A DNA stretch of 64,000 bases from Aeoliella straminimaris (GCF_024054565.1 NZ_JAMXLR010000055.1:301535-365534), one strand, 5' to 3'. Positions 52,201 to 61,663 are shown, numbered from the stretch's first letter. A program made the numbers and translations. The notes: generated by a model not told the origin, from the sequence alone.

Positions 52201-55200
52201 GAACGTCGAGCCGCAGGACGCAACACCAACAACTACGACCCCTACGCCGCTTTGGGCCAACCAAGGCAATTGGTCCAGGCTGCTTCACAGATCAAAGGCC
52301 TGTTCTTTCCCGGTGAGAACGATGCATTCCGGTACTCCGGGCGTTCCGCCTACACGCCATCGTGCTTTCAAGACGTTCAGGCGATCGCCTATTGCATGCC
52401 CTTCGTCACCGCGGACGACGACTTCGACGGGAAGCAATTTATCGACGAGTTCGTAGAAAAAGCCCTGGAATCAGGCGATGCCGATCGATTGTGGCGATCT
52501 GTCTTCTATTTGGTGTGGGACAATCCGCAAGTTAACTATTCGGCCAATAGCGAAGAGATGGAGCGATGCCTCGAGGCGCTCATTTCGCAAGACGATGCCT
52601 GGGCCGCTCAGCTAATGATGCAGCAATTTATCAGTCAACGTCAGCGTCAGCAAAACGCCGAAGGCGGTGAACTCGAGCCACTGGATGATGAACAACTCGA
52701 CCAGCTCAAACAATGGTGCGAAGTGGCCAAAGGCAGCGTCACCAATGGTGTGAACTACTATGAACTGATGGCCGCTTCGGAGTTTGCCCGCGCCGATCGA
52801 CAGGAGCAGGCAACGAAGATGATCGAAGAATACATCAATCAGGCTCGCAATTCCAACAATTCGGGGCAAGCCTTGGTGCAAGCGGTGAGCTTGCTGATGA
52901 ACGATCGGTACGTTAGCAAGCCATCGAAGGAGATCGACGAAAAAGCCAAACAGCTGTTATCCGAAGCGCTGCACGAGTTGAAGCCGACGACCAGTGGAAG
53001 CGGTGGCTACGGTTCGGTGTTCATGGCATTTGTGGAACATTTGGTTGAGCAGGATCAACTCGACAGCGCCATCGATAGCACCGATACCCTGCTGCACTGG
53101 CAGGCCGAGCAGACAGCGCGAATGCGACCCTCGCAGCGCGAGCGATCACAAACCGGAGGGCAGCCCATCTCGACGCACCGGAACGTGAATGGCACCTACG
53201 TGCAGGTAACGATCGATTACCCTCCACCCTCCGCGTACTTTAGCACCGAAGCCATTATGACGACTTACGGGTTGTACGAGTCGACCAAGGACGACGAAAG
53301 TAAGCTTCAGGTGGTTCGCGATCAATTGAAGTCCTGGGCTGATGAAGAGAGCGACGATCCCTATCTCCGTCTTGCCCGGCTGATGGCCAATGCCAGCGTG
53401 GCGTATTGGACGAAGGATGAGGAGGAAGTTCGTGAGTCACTCGCGGCAGCGACAGAGCTTCAAGTTGGAGGGCAATTTGTCGTCCTGGCTCAGACCCGAC
53501 TGCTCTACGAGTCGGGACGAGTTCGCGAGGCGCTGGACATTGTCGAACAGCTACGCCCTACGAATCAAAAGATGCTCGTCGATCGTGAACTGACGATCTT
53601 GCAGCTCGTACTCGAGCTGGGCGACTTGGAACGGGCGAAACAAAGCGCCCAAAAGCTATTTGCGCTGCGGCTCGACTCTGCTACCGAACTCAAGCTGGCG
53701 GACCTGATGTACCAGCTGGGAATGCAAGACTTGGGCGATCGCATGATGGCGCGCATTCGCCGCCGGGCAGGTGGCAAGCAAGACACCTTGGTGGAGTTAA
53801 TGACGCGCTACGTGGCGGCCAACAAGCCTGAGCAGGCTGCTGAGATCGCACGTCAGGTGATCCGCCGCACCGAACCTCGGGAAACGCGAAACCGGATCAC
53901 AGCCAGCAATCGTCAGCACGAGCAGGCGGTTCGAGTACTGGCACAAACCAAGCAGCTAGCTCCCCTTATTGAACAGTACGAAGAGTTGGTGGAGCGTTCG
54001 CCGAAAAGCGTCAAGCTGGTCAATAAGCTGTCGGCCTTTTACGAAGCGGCGGGCCGCCGAGATGATGCGACCTCGCTGAGGATGAAACTGGCCGAGGTGA
54101 GCCCGACCGATCCTCGCAATCTAATGGCGGCCGCAGCCCAGTTGGCTGCTGCTAACAAGCACGATTTGGCGGTCGACAAGTACTTGGCCGCCTTGGCCAA
54201 ATCGCCCGAGCTGCTTAACAACGAGTACTATACCATGCGGTCGAGCATTGAAGCCGCCGATGCTTGGGAGAAGTTTGCCGAAGGCATCACGAAAGCCGGA
54301 ATTGGGAACTTCCGTCAATCTTACCGCCTCCGCGAAGTCATCGACGAACTGGCCCGAGACAAAAAACACGCCGCAGTCAACAAGATGATACTTGCAGGGG
54401 TAAAAGAACTTACTCTGCATGAACTCTCGGAAATGCTGTATTCCATAGCCCGTCGCGACTTCGAGGTTAGCGAAGAACTGGCATTGACGGTAACCGAGAA
54501 ACTGGAATCGGGCGATTGGTTGTCGAGTGGGCCAGCTTCGTTCAATTACGTTTACTCGCGTAGCAGCAATGGCCGGACGACTGGCGTTGTGGATGGGATT
54601 GCGCAGATCGTATCCCAAGACGAGGCGCTTGAAAAAAGAACCATCGAGTCGATGCGAAAACACCTCGAAGAGGATGAGGCAGTGCTGCTGCCGCGTGTCT
54701 TGTTGGCGATGATCCTCATCAAAACGGACCAGTTCGACGAGGCGGGGGAGGTGATGCAACCTTTGATTGACAAGCAGAATAAGTCGGCCCAAGACATCGA
54801 AGCTGTGTGGTGCCTGGCGTCCGAGTTGACGCATCAGGCGGACAATCCGTCCATGGCGTGCGACCTACTGGAGTCGCTGGATGAAGAGCAACTCGCCGGA
54901 TCGAGCAACTCTGGTTTCGAATACACGGCTCGCTCGCTTCTTTCCTATGCTTACGAGAAGGCGGGTCGTAGGGCGGAATCTCGACGCATCTTATTGGAAG
55001 AGTTGGGCAATACCGACGTCGATACGCAAATTAGCCGGTCGAATCCTGGCTATGGCGACTACCAGTACATACGTTCGCAATCGGGCTTGGCACGACGGTT
55101 CCTGGATCTTAAGTGTCCAGCCGAGGCCTTCCTGGCCTTTCAAAATGCCTATGGCGACGAGGAGCGATTGGAGCGAGCGGGACGTTATGGCGGCAATATT

Positions 55201-55983
55201 GAGTATGAACGCAATCGAATCTCGGAGCGCATCGCCAAAGAAACCACCAGCGAGGCGGTTGTAGAAATCGTCGAAAGTGCCCTTCGGCCAGCGGCCACCG
55301 AAAGCGAAGATGGCACGCCCGATATCGGTGTAGGGGCCTACCTGGCGACGCCTGAAGTGAAGCAGCGCTCGCTAATCGACGTGCGTGTAACGATGCCGTT
55401 GGAAGAGTTCACGGAGAAGATCAAAGGGGACGAGGAGCTGAGGACCGCTGTGTCCAAGTGGCTCGACGAGAACTCGCCCGCCGACACAGCGAATGCGATG
55501 CCGCTCAAGTCGCTGGTGACCTGGCTGATGATCAGCAATTCCACCGAGAACCAGCAGCAGGCGGAGCTCGCAACCGAGGCGATCGTCGGGTGGATGGCCG
55601 ACCATCCAGAATCGTCAAACGCTGCGGACGAAAAGTCGAGCGACACCGAGGAGGGGCAGTCCCAGAACGACACCGCTACACCATCCGGCGACGCCAAGAG
55701 CGACGAATCGGCACTCAGCGATCAGCTGTTACTGGGGATGGCAGCGCTGCAATTGTCCGAAGAGGTGGCCGAGAGCAAGGACATCATCCGGATGCTGGAG
55801 CGTGCATCCGCTGAGGCCGAGCGGTGCGGCGAAAAGTCGCTGGCCACATCGCTGCAGTGTCAGATCGCGAGCCGAATTGCCAAAGACGAACCCGAACGAG
55901 CACGCTCGATCTTCTGGAGCACGCTCGACGAATTGCTACCACCCAGTGACACCCCCGAGGAGAACGCCGCCAGTGGCACCTAA
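49273..55983 (+). CDS. Giant secreted TPR-repeat protein
   Basis: 2236 residues with a signal peptide (LLCLSTLSLVAFGLYLGASG, cleavage near 28). TPR-like helix pairs run from about residue 90 to 1000 (e.g. LPDEPLPSYYLGKSLVLLGEID; LAPNEPQYREYLGEYLFQLG), and again near 1340-1700. In between is a Gln/Glu-rich helical stretch. No membrane helix after the signal peptide and no catalytic motif were seen, so a periplasmic scaffold is likely. The next two genes are on the same strand with short gaps. TPR proteins are usual companions of MoxR-VWA clusters, but this size is far above the typical BatC/BatE-like TPR protein. Confidence 0.88.
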   Translation: MRRLLCLSTLSLVAFGLYLGASGPVAAQPPAVAADSETDAEKTERITAERFLQLLKRRPRLGTALDKVYGYHVGRGTLDEFCESLEAEAKESNDGKLWMILGMVQMQRSQDTLAVSSLEKAQDLLPDEPLPSYYLGKSLVLLGEIDRAIEAMRTAIERKPPRADMLAVFQDLGRILQRTGRTDDAIGVWKELEALFPNDTQVQEEIARILAEEGALEAAIERYDRLVENTDDRFRRVEIAIRSAQLKAQLGQTEQSLREFETLLAKVNPDSWLHRDIRNRIEEVFWSSGDIDGLVNYYTDRVEEHPNDVDAMMRSAHFLSLQHRLPEAETWFRKAIEKAPSQSEPRLALVEALVTNDDYTKAALEMKELVELEPDNPDFIVRYGELVFNDSKRSKEQQQQEAVAIWMKLLDKRGDDAVTVSRVTDLLRGAGASDQAIEHYNKAIDLAPNEPQYREYLGEYLFQLGKKDQAVTVWEELAAGERETRDNLVRLSEVFSTFGLDNKALDVMKRACEMKPTFGHRARYAELLREAEQYDQALAQLDLAEPLADDPELRELVITERIKNYQGSGTLQDRIANAEDAVAGPSKEDPHAWQLLALLREADRRFQPACRAAEQATVLAPSDPGVWETAAMLQERSGQYGAAIESYRKLATIDRRFQSSYLQQIATLEMRVGNTDEALSAAEQLIASAPGNTEHYRFLADLCFRVGEEQRGYEVLRRCVRSNPNDEGALLHLAKVLADAFQTNEAIELYWRAFDLANDLDGKTAAVTQLSELYLRTNRFDALLDRLELTSREQKKTREGQLWLAAAHQAAGDLGQAKQLLEQLAREDSRDTKLLEQLVALARAEYDLETAAEYQKRLVAVAPSPAAEYQLANLLLEKGDIEQSEALWLKLSQRKSDPSSLSDAIDNLIQKQQLEAAAKLVDKAVAAQPNNWEVLGQAMIVYGKLSQNEKANRAAQQVLSMSEDPGEPTAKVKQAIERRAAGRNTNNYDPYAALGQPRQLVQAASQIKGLFFPGENDAFRYSGRSAYTPSCFQDVQAIAYCMPFVTADDDFDGKQFIDEFVEKALESGDADRLWRSVFYLVWDNPQVNYSANSEEMERCLEALISQDDAWAAQLMMQQFISQRQRQQNAEGGELEPLDDEQLDQLKQWCEVAKGSVTNGVNYYELMAASEFARADRQEQATKMIEEYINQARNSNNSGQALVQAVSLLMNDRYVSKPSKEIDEKAKQLLSEALHELKPTTSGSGGYGSVFMAFVEHLVEQDQLDSAIDSTDTLLHWQAEQTARMRPSQRERSQTGGQPISTHRNVNGTYVQVTIDYPPPSAYFSTEAIMTTYGLYESTKDDESKLQVVRDQLKSWADEESDDPYLRLARLMANASVAYWTKDEEEVRESLAAATELQVGGQFVVLAQTRLLYESGRVREALDIVEQLRPTNQKMLVDRELTILQLVLELGDLERAKQSAQKLFALRLDSATELKLADLMYQLGMQDLGDRMMARIRRRAGGKQDTLVELMTRYVAANKPEQAAEIARQVIRRTEPRETRNRITASNRQHEQAVRVLAQTKQLAPLIEQYEELVERSPKSVKLVNKLSAFYEAAGRRDDATSLRMKLAEVSPTDPRNLMAAAAQLAAANKHDLAVDKYLAALAKSPELLNNEYYTMRSSIEAADAWEKFAEGITKAGIGNFRQSYRLREVIDELARDKKHAAVNKMILAGVKELTLHELSEMLYSIARRDFEVSEELALTVTEKLESGDWLSSGPASFNYVYSRSSNGRTTGVVDGIAQIVSQDEALEKRTIESMRKHLEEDEAVLLPRVLLAMILIKTDQFDEAGEVMQPLIDKQNKSAQDIEAVWCLASELTHQADNPSMACDLLESLDEEQLAGSSNSGFEYTARSLLSYAYEKAGRRAESRRILLEELGNTDVDTQISRSNPGYGDYQYIRSQSGLARRFLDLKCPAEAFLAFQNAYGDEERLERAGRYGGNIEYERNRISERIAKETTSEAVVEIVESALRPAATESEDGTPDIGVGAYLATPEVKQRSLIDVRVTMPLEEFTEKIKGDEELRTAVSKWLDENSPADTANAMPLKSLVTWLMISNSTENQQQAELATEAIVGWMADHPESSNAADEKSSDTEEGQSQNDTATPSGDAKSDESALSDQLLLGMAALQLSEEVAESKDIIRMLERASAEAERCGEKSLATSLQCQIASRIAKDEPERARSIFWSTLDELLPPSDTPEENAASGT

Positions 55984-56050
55984 GGGTTGGCTTCTCAAGA
56001 ACCTGGTAATCCAATCGTCAGCGAGCGTTCTCCCCACAAAGAGAGTCATC

Positions 56051-59000
56051 ATGAATCGTCAAGGATCCAACACGAACCGCGTACCCACAGGGTCGATGGC
56101 AGCACTTGCCTTGGTTGGGATGATTGCAGTTGGTGGTCTTGCCCCATCGTCGAACGGCCAAGTGATACGCCTGAACAACGGCCAAAGCTCATCGGACAAA
56201 AAGTCGGATCACGCGAATCGCTGCCTGGCTGCGATCGATCTGGCCATCATGGCGGCACGTGGCGGAGCCATCGACGTGTCGACCGAAGCGATGCGTCGGG
56301 CCTGCCGACAGGGACCTCCGGTGGCGAGCATCAACCTGGGAGGTATTCTTGGCTCGCCACAGCAAAACACGGTGGTGCGAGCCAGTCCGTCCAGCAGCAA
56401 CAACCCGACCGACAATGCACAGCAGAGACTCTCCAAACGGCTGCAGGAGCTTCAGGAGGTTTGGAAAGAGGCCGAGATCGACCCGGCCACCGCCTACGAA
56501 GTGTGGAAAACGATCGTATTTCCGCCAGACCGTCCCAACGAAGGATTCTCTTACTCGACGCTACCGCCACCTTCCACTTCGATGTCGTATGGCAGTGTGT
56601 CGATCGATGTCGAGAAGCCCCCGCGAGGAAAATCGGGCGCCGAATCGCTGGTCTATTGGGCGCGTAAGGCAGACCAACTCGACGATCTGAACACTACCCT
56701 CGACGCCCGGCGGCGTCTGCCGGGGGCTGCCGACACGGTGCTGTTAATCGACTCGGTCCTGGCCTCCGACGATGCGACCTCGGAAGAAGCGGCCGAAGAG
56801 GTGTGCGAGCGGATGGCGTCCCAGGCCACCTCGCTGGTCAACTCGCCGAACGCCGAACTGCTAATTGGCAGCGCATGGGAGTTGGTCGGCAAGCTGGGCG
56901 ATGACTCCCCCGCTGCTAGGCGCCTTACCGATGCAGTGCTCCGCGAGGTTCGTGGTAAGCCTCGCTGGGGCGCCAACGAATGGTTCAAATATTTGGTTGC
57001 CTCGAACCTCAAGCAATCGATTGAGTCGGGCGAAGTGGAGCGGTTTGAAGCGGCCGCCGACCTTTCAATGTCGTACTACGACGAGATCCGAGCCGGCAAC
57101 GAGTCCTACGTCACCTCGCGCGAGGCGAACCTCTATTCCCTGGCAGCACGCCGCGCCTTTGAAAAGGGACACGCCAAGCTCGGCACGGCTTGCGTGCGGC
57201 GTCTGGCGACGTTCCCAACCGACAATCAATACGGCGGCATCGATCTGCGGCAACTCGTCGACCCAGGCCACGAGATGATGCAGGGACTGCTGAGCCTCCC
57301 GCACGAAGAACGCCGTGGAGCTCTAGGCGAGCTCTCCTGGACTATTCCGGCATTGGGAGTCCACGACTGCTCTCACTTAGTTCCCACCGACGAGATTCCG
57401 GAGTTGTTTCTCGAATCGGCGAATGGCACCGACGCCCTTCCATCACATGGGGTAGCGGGAGACCACCGGATCTGTCTGACTCTTATCGAGTGGACCCTGC
57501 GTGAGCAGTTGGCCGCGGGCAAAGAGAAGGAGATACTCGAACATATAGCGGAACTCGAAGACCAGAAGAGCGACGATGCCGATCTTGCACGCCTGATGCT
57601 CCTGCTGGCCAAGGACGAACCGCTGCAGGCAGGGCTCCTAACCGAAGTACAGGATGGTGGTGATGTTCGACTCCGTATTCCGGCAATGGATGCTGATCGG
57701 GCACATCATTTTGATACTGAGATTTTGCAGCACGCTCTTGCCGATCCGGATTTGCACGAGCAGGCACAGAAACTAGTGAATGAACGCCTCAAGGTTGCTC
57801 AGGACCGCTTGCAGGGCGACGAGGTGGCATGGCTGCGACGTCTGAAAATGCAGTTCGATGAGAATCGCGGCTCTCGTACTAATACCTCTTTGGCCCACTG
57901 GGTGGTTAGCAATGATCTCCATATTGGCGACCTGCGAGACGGTCGATATCCGCGTTCGACTTGGGTCGAAATTGAGCCAGGCCACTGGGGGCACCAAACG
58001 GGGCCGAATCTCTCCTACCTGCTGCTCCGCTATCCACTCGAAGGGGACTTTGCCGTCACGTTCCGCATGAAGGATGCCGGATGGGAAGAAGGCGCCGCCA
58101 GCCTGGGGGGAATGGTGGTGGAGTTTCTGCGCCATGAGGGGCGACTGCTCTTTAGGGGCCTCAGCGAGCGTGGCGAGGAGGAACTGAAGACCGATACCAT
58201 GAAGGCGGATACGATGAACCAATATCGCCTTGACTGTCAGTCCGGACGCATGAGCCTGGTCGTGGGAGACAATGCGTTCGAAACGGAGTTGGGTGACTAT
58301 CACGCGTCGTTTCCATTCCTGTCCATGGTGTGCTATTCGTTCCGGGCTACGTCGTTCGACGAGGTCCAGATAACTGGCGACTATCAGATCCCGCGCGAGG
58401 TCCAGCTGGTCTCGCCACTGCTTGTGGGGTGGACCGCCAAGTTCTATCGAGGACTCTTGCCTGAGGTCGAGTTGTCGGAGGGCCGAAGCATCGTCGCCAA
58501 AGAGGTTGAGCATCCGCGAGCACAGTGGCGGTACGAGGATGGTGAGATCTGCAGTGTGAACTTTGTTGAGGGCGGAGATATGCAGGGCCAAGACGCCGAT
58601 TCCGAGCCCTACAAAGAGAAACGCCGTGAAGCCGTGCTGCAGTATATGCGGCCACTGTGTGATGGTGAAAAGATTACCCTCGAGTTCTACTACGAACCCG
58701 GCAAGTTCCATTTGACGCCAACGGTTGGCCGGATTGGCATGCTGCTCGATGCCGAGGAAGTGGCGCTTCATTGGCTCACGTGCAACAATGTTGCCTGGAC
58801 GGGCGTGGCACAGGACAATCGAGTGATCGACCCGGCTGCCGAACAACTGGCGCCGCCGGAACTTCAGGAGGGAGCCTGGAACGAGATGCAAATCGAGCTC
58901 GATGGCGACACGATCACCCTCTCGATCAACGGCAAGCCGGTCTATCGACGAACTTGGGAACAGGGCCTAGACCGCCGATTTGGCCTATTCCACGACCCTA

Positions 59001-59101
59001 CCAGCTACCACGTACGGGTCCGAAACGTGAAGTTATCTGGCAATTGGCCAGAAAAGCTCCCAAAAGACTTTTTCGAGCAAGCCAAATCGGATAACCTCTA
59101 A
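56051..59101 (+). CDS. DUF1583/DUF1581-type secreted protein
   Basis: 1016 residues from ATG 56051, which follows the TPR gene stop by 67 bp; translation upstream only mirrors that gene. Signal peptide region SMAALALVGMIAVGGLAPSSNGQ. The C-terminal half has two concanavalin-like beta sandwiches: GDFAVTFRMKDAGWEEGAASL (near 670) and KITLEFYYEPGKFHLTPTVG (near 875), ending DTITLSINGKPVYRRTWEQ. The arrangement matches planctomycete DUF1583 proteins, known almost only from this phylum and of unknown function. The middle part is helical and may contact the TPR giant. Confidence 0.8.
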   Translation: MNRQGSNTNRVPTGSMAALALVGMIAVGGLAPSSNGQVIRLNNGQSSSDKKSDHANRCLAAIDLAIMAARGGAIDVSTEAMRRACRQGPPVASINLGGILGSPQQNTVVRASPSSSNNPTDNAQQRLSKRLQELQEVWKEAEIDPATAYEVWKTIVFPPDRPNEGFSYSTLPPPSTSMSYGSVSIDVEKPPRGKSGAESLVYWARKADQLDDLNTTLDARRRLPGAADTVLLIDSVLASDDATSEEAAEEVCERMASQATSLVNSPNAELLIGSAWELVGKLGDDSPAARRLTDAVLREVRGKPRWGANEWFKYLVASNLKQSIESGEVERFEAAADLSMSYYDEIRAGNESYVTSREANLYSLAARRAFEKGHAKLGTACVRRLATFPTDNQYGGIDLRQLVDPGHEMMQGLLSLPHEERRGALGELSWTIPALGVHDCSHLVPTDEIPELFLESANGTDALPSHGVAGDHRICLTLIEWTLREQLAAGKEKEILEHIAELEDQKSDDADLARLMLLLAKDEPLQAGLLTEVQDGGDVRLRIPAMDADRAHHFDTEILQHALADPDLHEQAQKLVNERLKVAQDRLQGDEVAWLRRLKMQFDENRGSRTNTSLAHWVVSNDLHIGDLRDGRYPRSTWVEIEPGHWGHQTGPNLSYLLLRYPLEGDFAVTFRMKDAGWEEGAASLGGMVVEFLRHEGRLLFRGLSERGEEELKTDTMKADTMNQYRLDCQSGRMSLVVGDNAFETELGDYHASFPFLSMVCYSFRATSFDEVQITGDYQIPREVQLVSPLLVGWTAKFYRGLLPEVELSEGRSIVAKEVEHPRAQWRYEDGEICSVNFVEGGDMQGQDADSEPYKEKRREAVLQYMRPLCDGEKITLEFYYEPGKFHLTPTVGRIGMLLDAEEVALHWLTCNNVAWTGVAQDNRVIDPAAEQLAPPELQEGAWNEMQIELDGDTITLSINGKPVYRRTWEQGLDRRFGLFHDPTSYHVRVRNVKLSGNWPEKLPKDFFEQAKSDNL

Positions 59102-59160
59102 GCGTTGCGGTATGCCGCCGCACTTACCCTTCGTGATCATTGTCCATTGAAAGCAAGGTC

Positions 59161-60645
59161 ATGCTGAGTCAAATCCAAGCCATCCTGGCGCCCGTTCGCA
59201 CACGTCAGCGTCTTGACCGCGCCCTGCGATGGGGCGTTCTCGGTTTGTTGCTGGGGAGTATTGTTGGGTCGCTGATGTTGGTTGCCCGCTGGCTGGGCGT
59301 GACGGTTGGTGCAACCGATGCATTATTGGTGCTGGCGGTGTTCACAGGTTTGGGATGTTTCATCGGGCTGGTCTGGCCAGCCAGTTGGCACTCTTCCGCG
59401 CAATTGGTCGATCGTGTGTTCGGATTGAAAGATCGCACGGTGACCGCGATGGAGTTTGCTCTGCAGGACAAGCACGATCCCATTCACTCATTGCAGGTTC
59501 ATGACACGCTCGACCATCTGAGTGGCATCGATCCAGCTACGGCGGCGCCCTGGAAATCGCCCCGGCTGACTCCGGTTGCAGGCGCAGCGCTTGGAGCTTT
59601 GCTAGTGCTGCTGTTCCTCAATGTACCTCCGACCGTCTCCCAGGCCAGCTTGCCAGCGGGGCCGCTGCCAGTGGTGCTGGAGCAGGCTAGCGTGCTCGAG
59701 GAAACGCTGCTCGAGGAATTGGAAGAGCTGGCCGAAGAGACAGATGACCCGGAACTCGAAAAGCTCGCCGAAGAGATGCAGCAAGCCATCGAGGAACTCA
59801 AAGAACCCGATACCGACCAGCGGGAGGCCCTCGCGCAACTGTCCGAGATGCAGGCCGCACTAACCGCTGCCGCCAAGCAGCTCGACGTGCAGCGCGTGGA
59901 TGCCGAGTTGCAGCAGTTGGCCGAAGCCCTGCAGGACGCTGATGCCACACAAGCGGCCAGCCAATCGCTCGAAGCCCTCAACTATGAACAAGCGGCCAAG
60001 GAACTCGAGAAGATCGACGCCTCGACGATGGACCGCAAGCAGCGAGATGCCGTGGCGGCCAATTTGGCCAAGCTCAGCAAGAAGCTCGGCGATGGCAAGA
60101 AGGGGAAGCTCAGCAATTCAGTACAGCAGATGGTCGAAGGCCTCGAAAACGAGAACGAATCGAAATGCAAGTCGGGCTTCTGCGATGCGGCAGGCGTTTG
60201 CCGTAAGCAGGGCGTCCGCAAGAGCATATCCGAGTGCCTGGCGTGCCAGTTGAACCGCCTGGCCGAGTGCAAGTGCTCCTGCCAAGGTAACGGGCAGTGC
60301 AGCAACCCAAACGCCATGGCCAAGAAATCGAACAGCCCTTCGAACAAGGCCGGGAAAGCCGCGTCGAACAAACCGTTCGGCGAAGACAAGACCAAGCTCG
60401 ACTCGACCCGCCGCGACGAAGACCTCACTGGCCTCGCCGGAGATGGACCAAGCGAACGCGAGACTCTGGCCGCCAACGAGGCGGCACAGGACGCTGCCCG
60501 CAGTTACAAAGAGCGATACACCGAGTATCGCAAGCAAATGGAAGAGGTGCTCGATAGCGAGCCGCTCCCCTTGGGTCATCGCGAAACCGTGCGGGCGTAT
60601 TTTGAGTCGATCCGTCCCACTAATGATCAAGTGACAGCGCAGTAG
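59161..60645 (+). CDS. Membrane protein with long coiled coil and Cys-rich patch, MoxR-cluster associated
   Basis: 494 residues from ATG 59161, preferred over TTG 59140 because AAGG lies just upstream. Three hydrophobic helices (about 26-48, 55-73, 140-160) precede a long acidic coiled coil (175-320, LEETLLEELEELAEETDDPE). A Cys-rich patch follows (339-380: CKSGFCDAAGVCRKQG, CLACQL, CKCSCQGNGQC), then a Ser/Asn/Lys linker and the closing block YTEYRKQMEEVLDSEPLPLG. No enzyme motif. It is the last gene of the rightward half of the MoxR/TPR cluster. Confidence 0.7.
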   Translation: MLSQIQAILAPVRTRQRLDRALRWGVLGLLLGSIVGSLMLVARWLGVTVGATDALLVLAVFTGLGCFIGLVWPASWHSSAQLVDRVFGLKDRTVTAMEFALQDKHDPIHSLQVHDTLDHLSGIDPATAAPWKSPRLTPVAGAALGALLVLLFLNVPPTVSQASLPAGPLPVVLEQASVLEETLLEELEELAEETDDPELEKLAEEMQQAIEELKEPDTDQREALAQLSEMQAALTAAAKQLDVQRVDAELQQLAEALQDADATQAASQSLEALNYEQAAKELEKIDASTMDRKQRDAVAANLAKLSKKLGDGKKGKLSNSVQQMVEGLENENESKCKSGFCDAAGVCRKQGVRKSISECLACQLNRLAECKCSCQGNGQCSNPNAMAKKSNSPSNKAGKAASNKPFGEDKTKLDSTRRDEDLTGLAGDGPSERETLAANEAAQDAARSYKERYTEYRKQMEEVLDSEPLPLGHRETVRAYFESIRPTNDQVTAQ

Positions 60646-60728
60646 AGTTCGAAAACTGCCGCTGCAGTATGGCTTGTGCGAGTTGCTGGTGACGACTTTT
60701 TTCACCCCTTTCTTCGCCGGCACGCTCA

Positions 60729-61197
60729 TTACTCCATAGGAGACACAGCGGCCTCACTCGCGTCGATGGCTCCATCGCCATTTAGATCCAGCTTCTTGAA
60801 AACATCTCGATAGGCAGGGAGTTCACCCTTGGTAATGCTCCCGTCCTTGTTTCGATCCAAAGCAACCAAAAAGTTGGGCCTTCAGTTGCCTCGGTTGCCA
60901 GGAGTGTCTTGGGGGAACCGCGGCCGACGACGATCCGCAGATGGTGACTGGACTTGGTGAATTCATCCTCTCTCAGCTGAGCGGATGCTTCGACACGTTC
61001 GCTAGCTGACCGCATTCCGTCGTGGGAAGTGCCGATCATTTCAAAAATGACCAAGCGCCAAAATCCACGACACTGCCCCGCACAATCGTCTCCATCAAAC
61101 TTTCCTGTACGGCAAGCCATTGTTTCAGCTCGTCGCGGGTCAAAGTTCGATCAGAATCCCTATCGGCAATCAACAGCAACCGGCCCAGAGGCGACAT
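60729..61197 (-). pseudogene. Frameshifted EF-hand protein remnant
   Basis: Minus-strand translation in shifting frames gives four EF-hand loops: ADRDSDRTLTRDEL (about 61155-61114), GTSHDGMRSASE, LDRNKDGSITKGEL and LDLNGDGAIDASEA, ending SPME and TAA at 60729. Continuity needs at least two frame changes, one near 61050 (the first frame hits TGA after WSFLK) and one near 60875 (within a run of T on the minus strand). The upstream part of the gene is missing: homology stops near 61197, where an integrase fragment on the opposite strand begins. Confidence 0.7.
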
Positions 61198-61201
61198 CCT
61201 C

Positions 61202-61663
61202 TGGGACCAGAACCGGATGATCGTCCGTAGCCCGAAGACCGAGCACCACGTTGGCCACGAGATGCGGGTCGTTCCGCTGTTCCCGGAACTGGTGCCGGTT
61301 CTTAATCAAGCGTGGGACGAAGCAGAGGAGGGGGCCGAGCATGTAGTTACGAAGCAGCGCGACGCCACTGCGAACTTCCGGACCACGATGACCAAGATCA
61401 TCGCCCACGCGGGTCTCAAGCCATGGCCCAAGCTGTTCCACGCCCTGCGGGCCAGCATAGCGACCGAGTTGGCCGACAAGTACCCGGGCCATGTCGCGGC
61501 AGCTTGGCTCGGCCACACACAGCAAGTGGCCAACAAGCATTACCGACAGGTTACGGACGACCATTACGAAGAAGCGGCCCGAAGCCCCGAGCGCGCTGCG
61601 CAAAGTGCTGATGTGAAGTTGCAAGCACTTGCCGGCAAATTGGCCGGGTCAGGAAATGCATAG
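61202..61663 (+). pseudogene. Tyrosine recombinase (integrase), C-terminal fragment
   Basis: The frame from 61202 encodes WDQNRMIVRSPKTEHHVG, then LFHALRASIATELADKYPGHVAAAW and LGHTQQVANKHYRQV. The catalytic Lys (SPKTEH), the H-x-x-R box (HALR), the His of LGHT and the Tyr of KHYRQV are present. The N-terminal DNA-binding domains and the first catalytic Arg are absent; upstream codons belong to the EF-hand relic's antisense. Probably a non-functional remnant of an integrative element. A tRNA-3'-end-like sequence lies 38 bp downstream. Confidence 0.78.
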
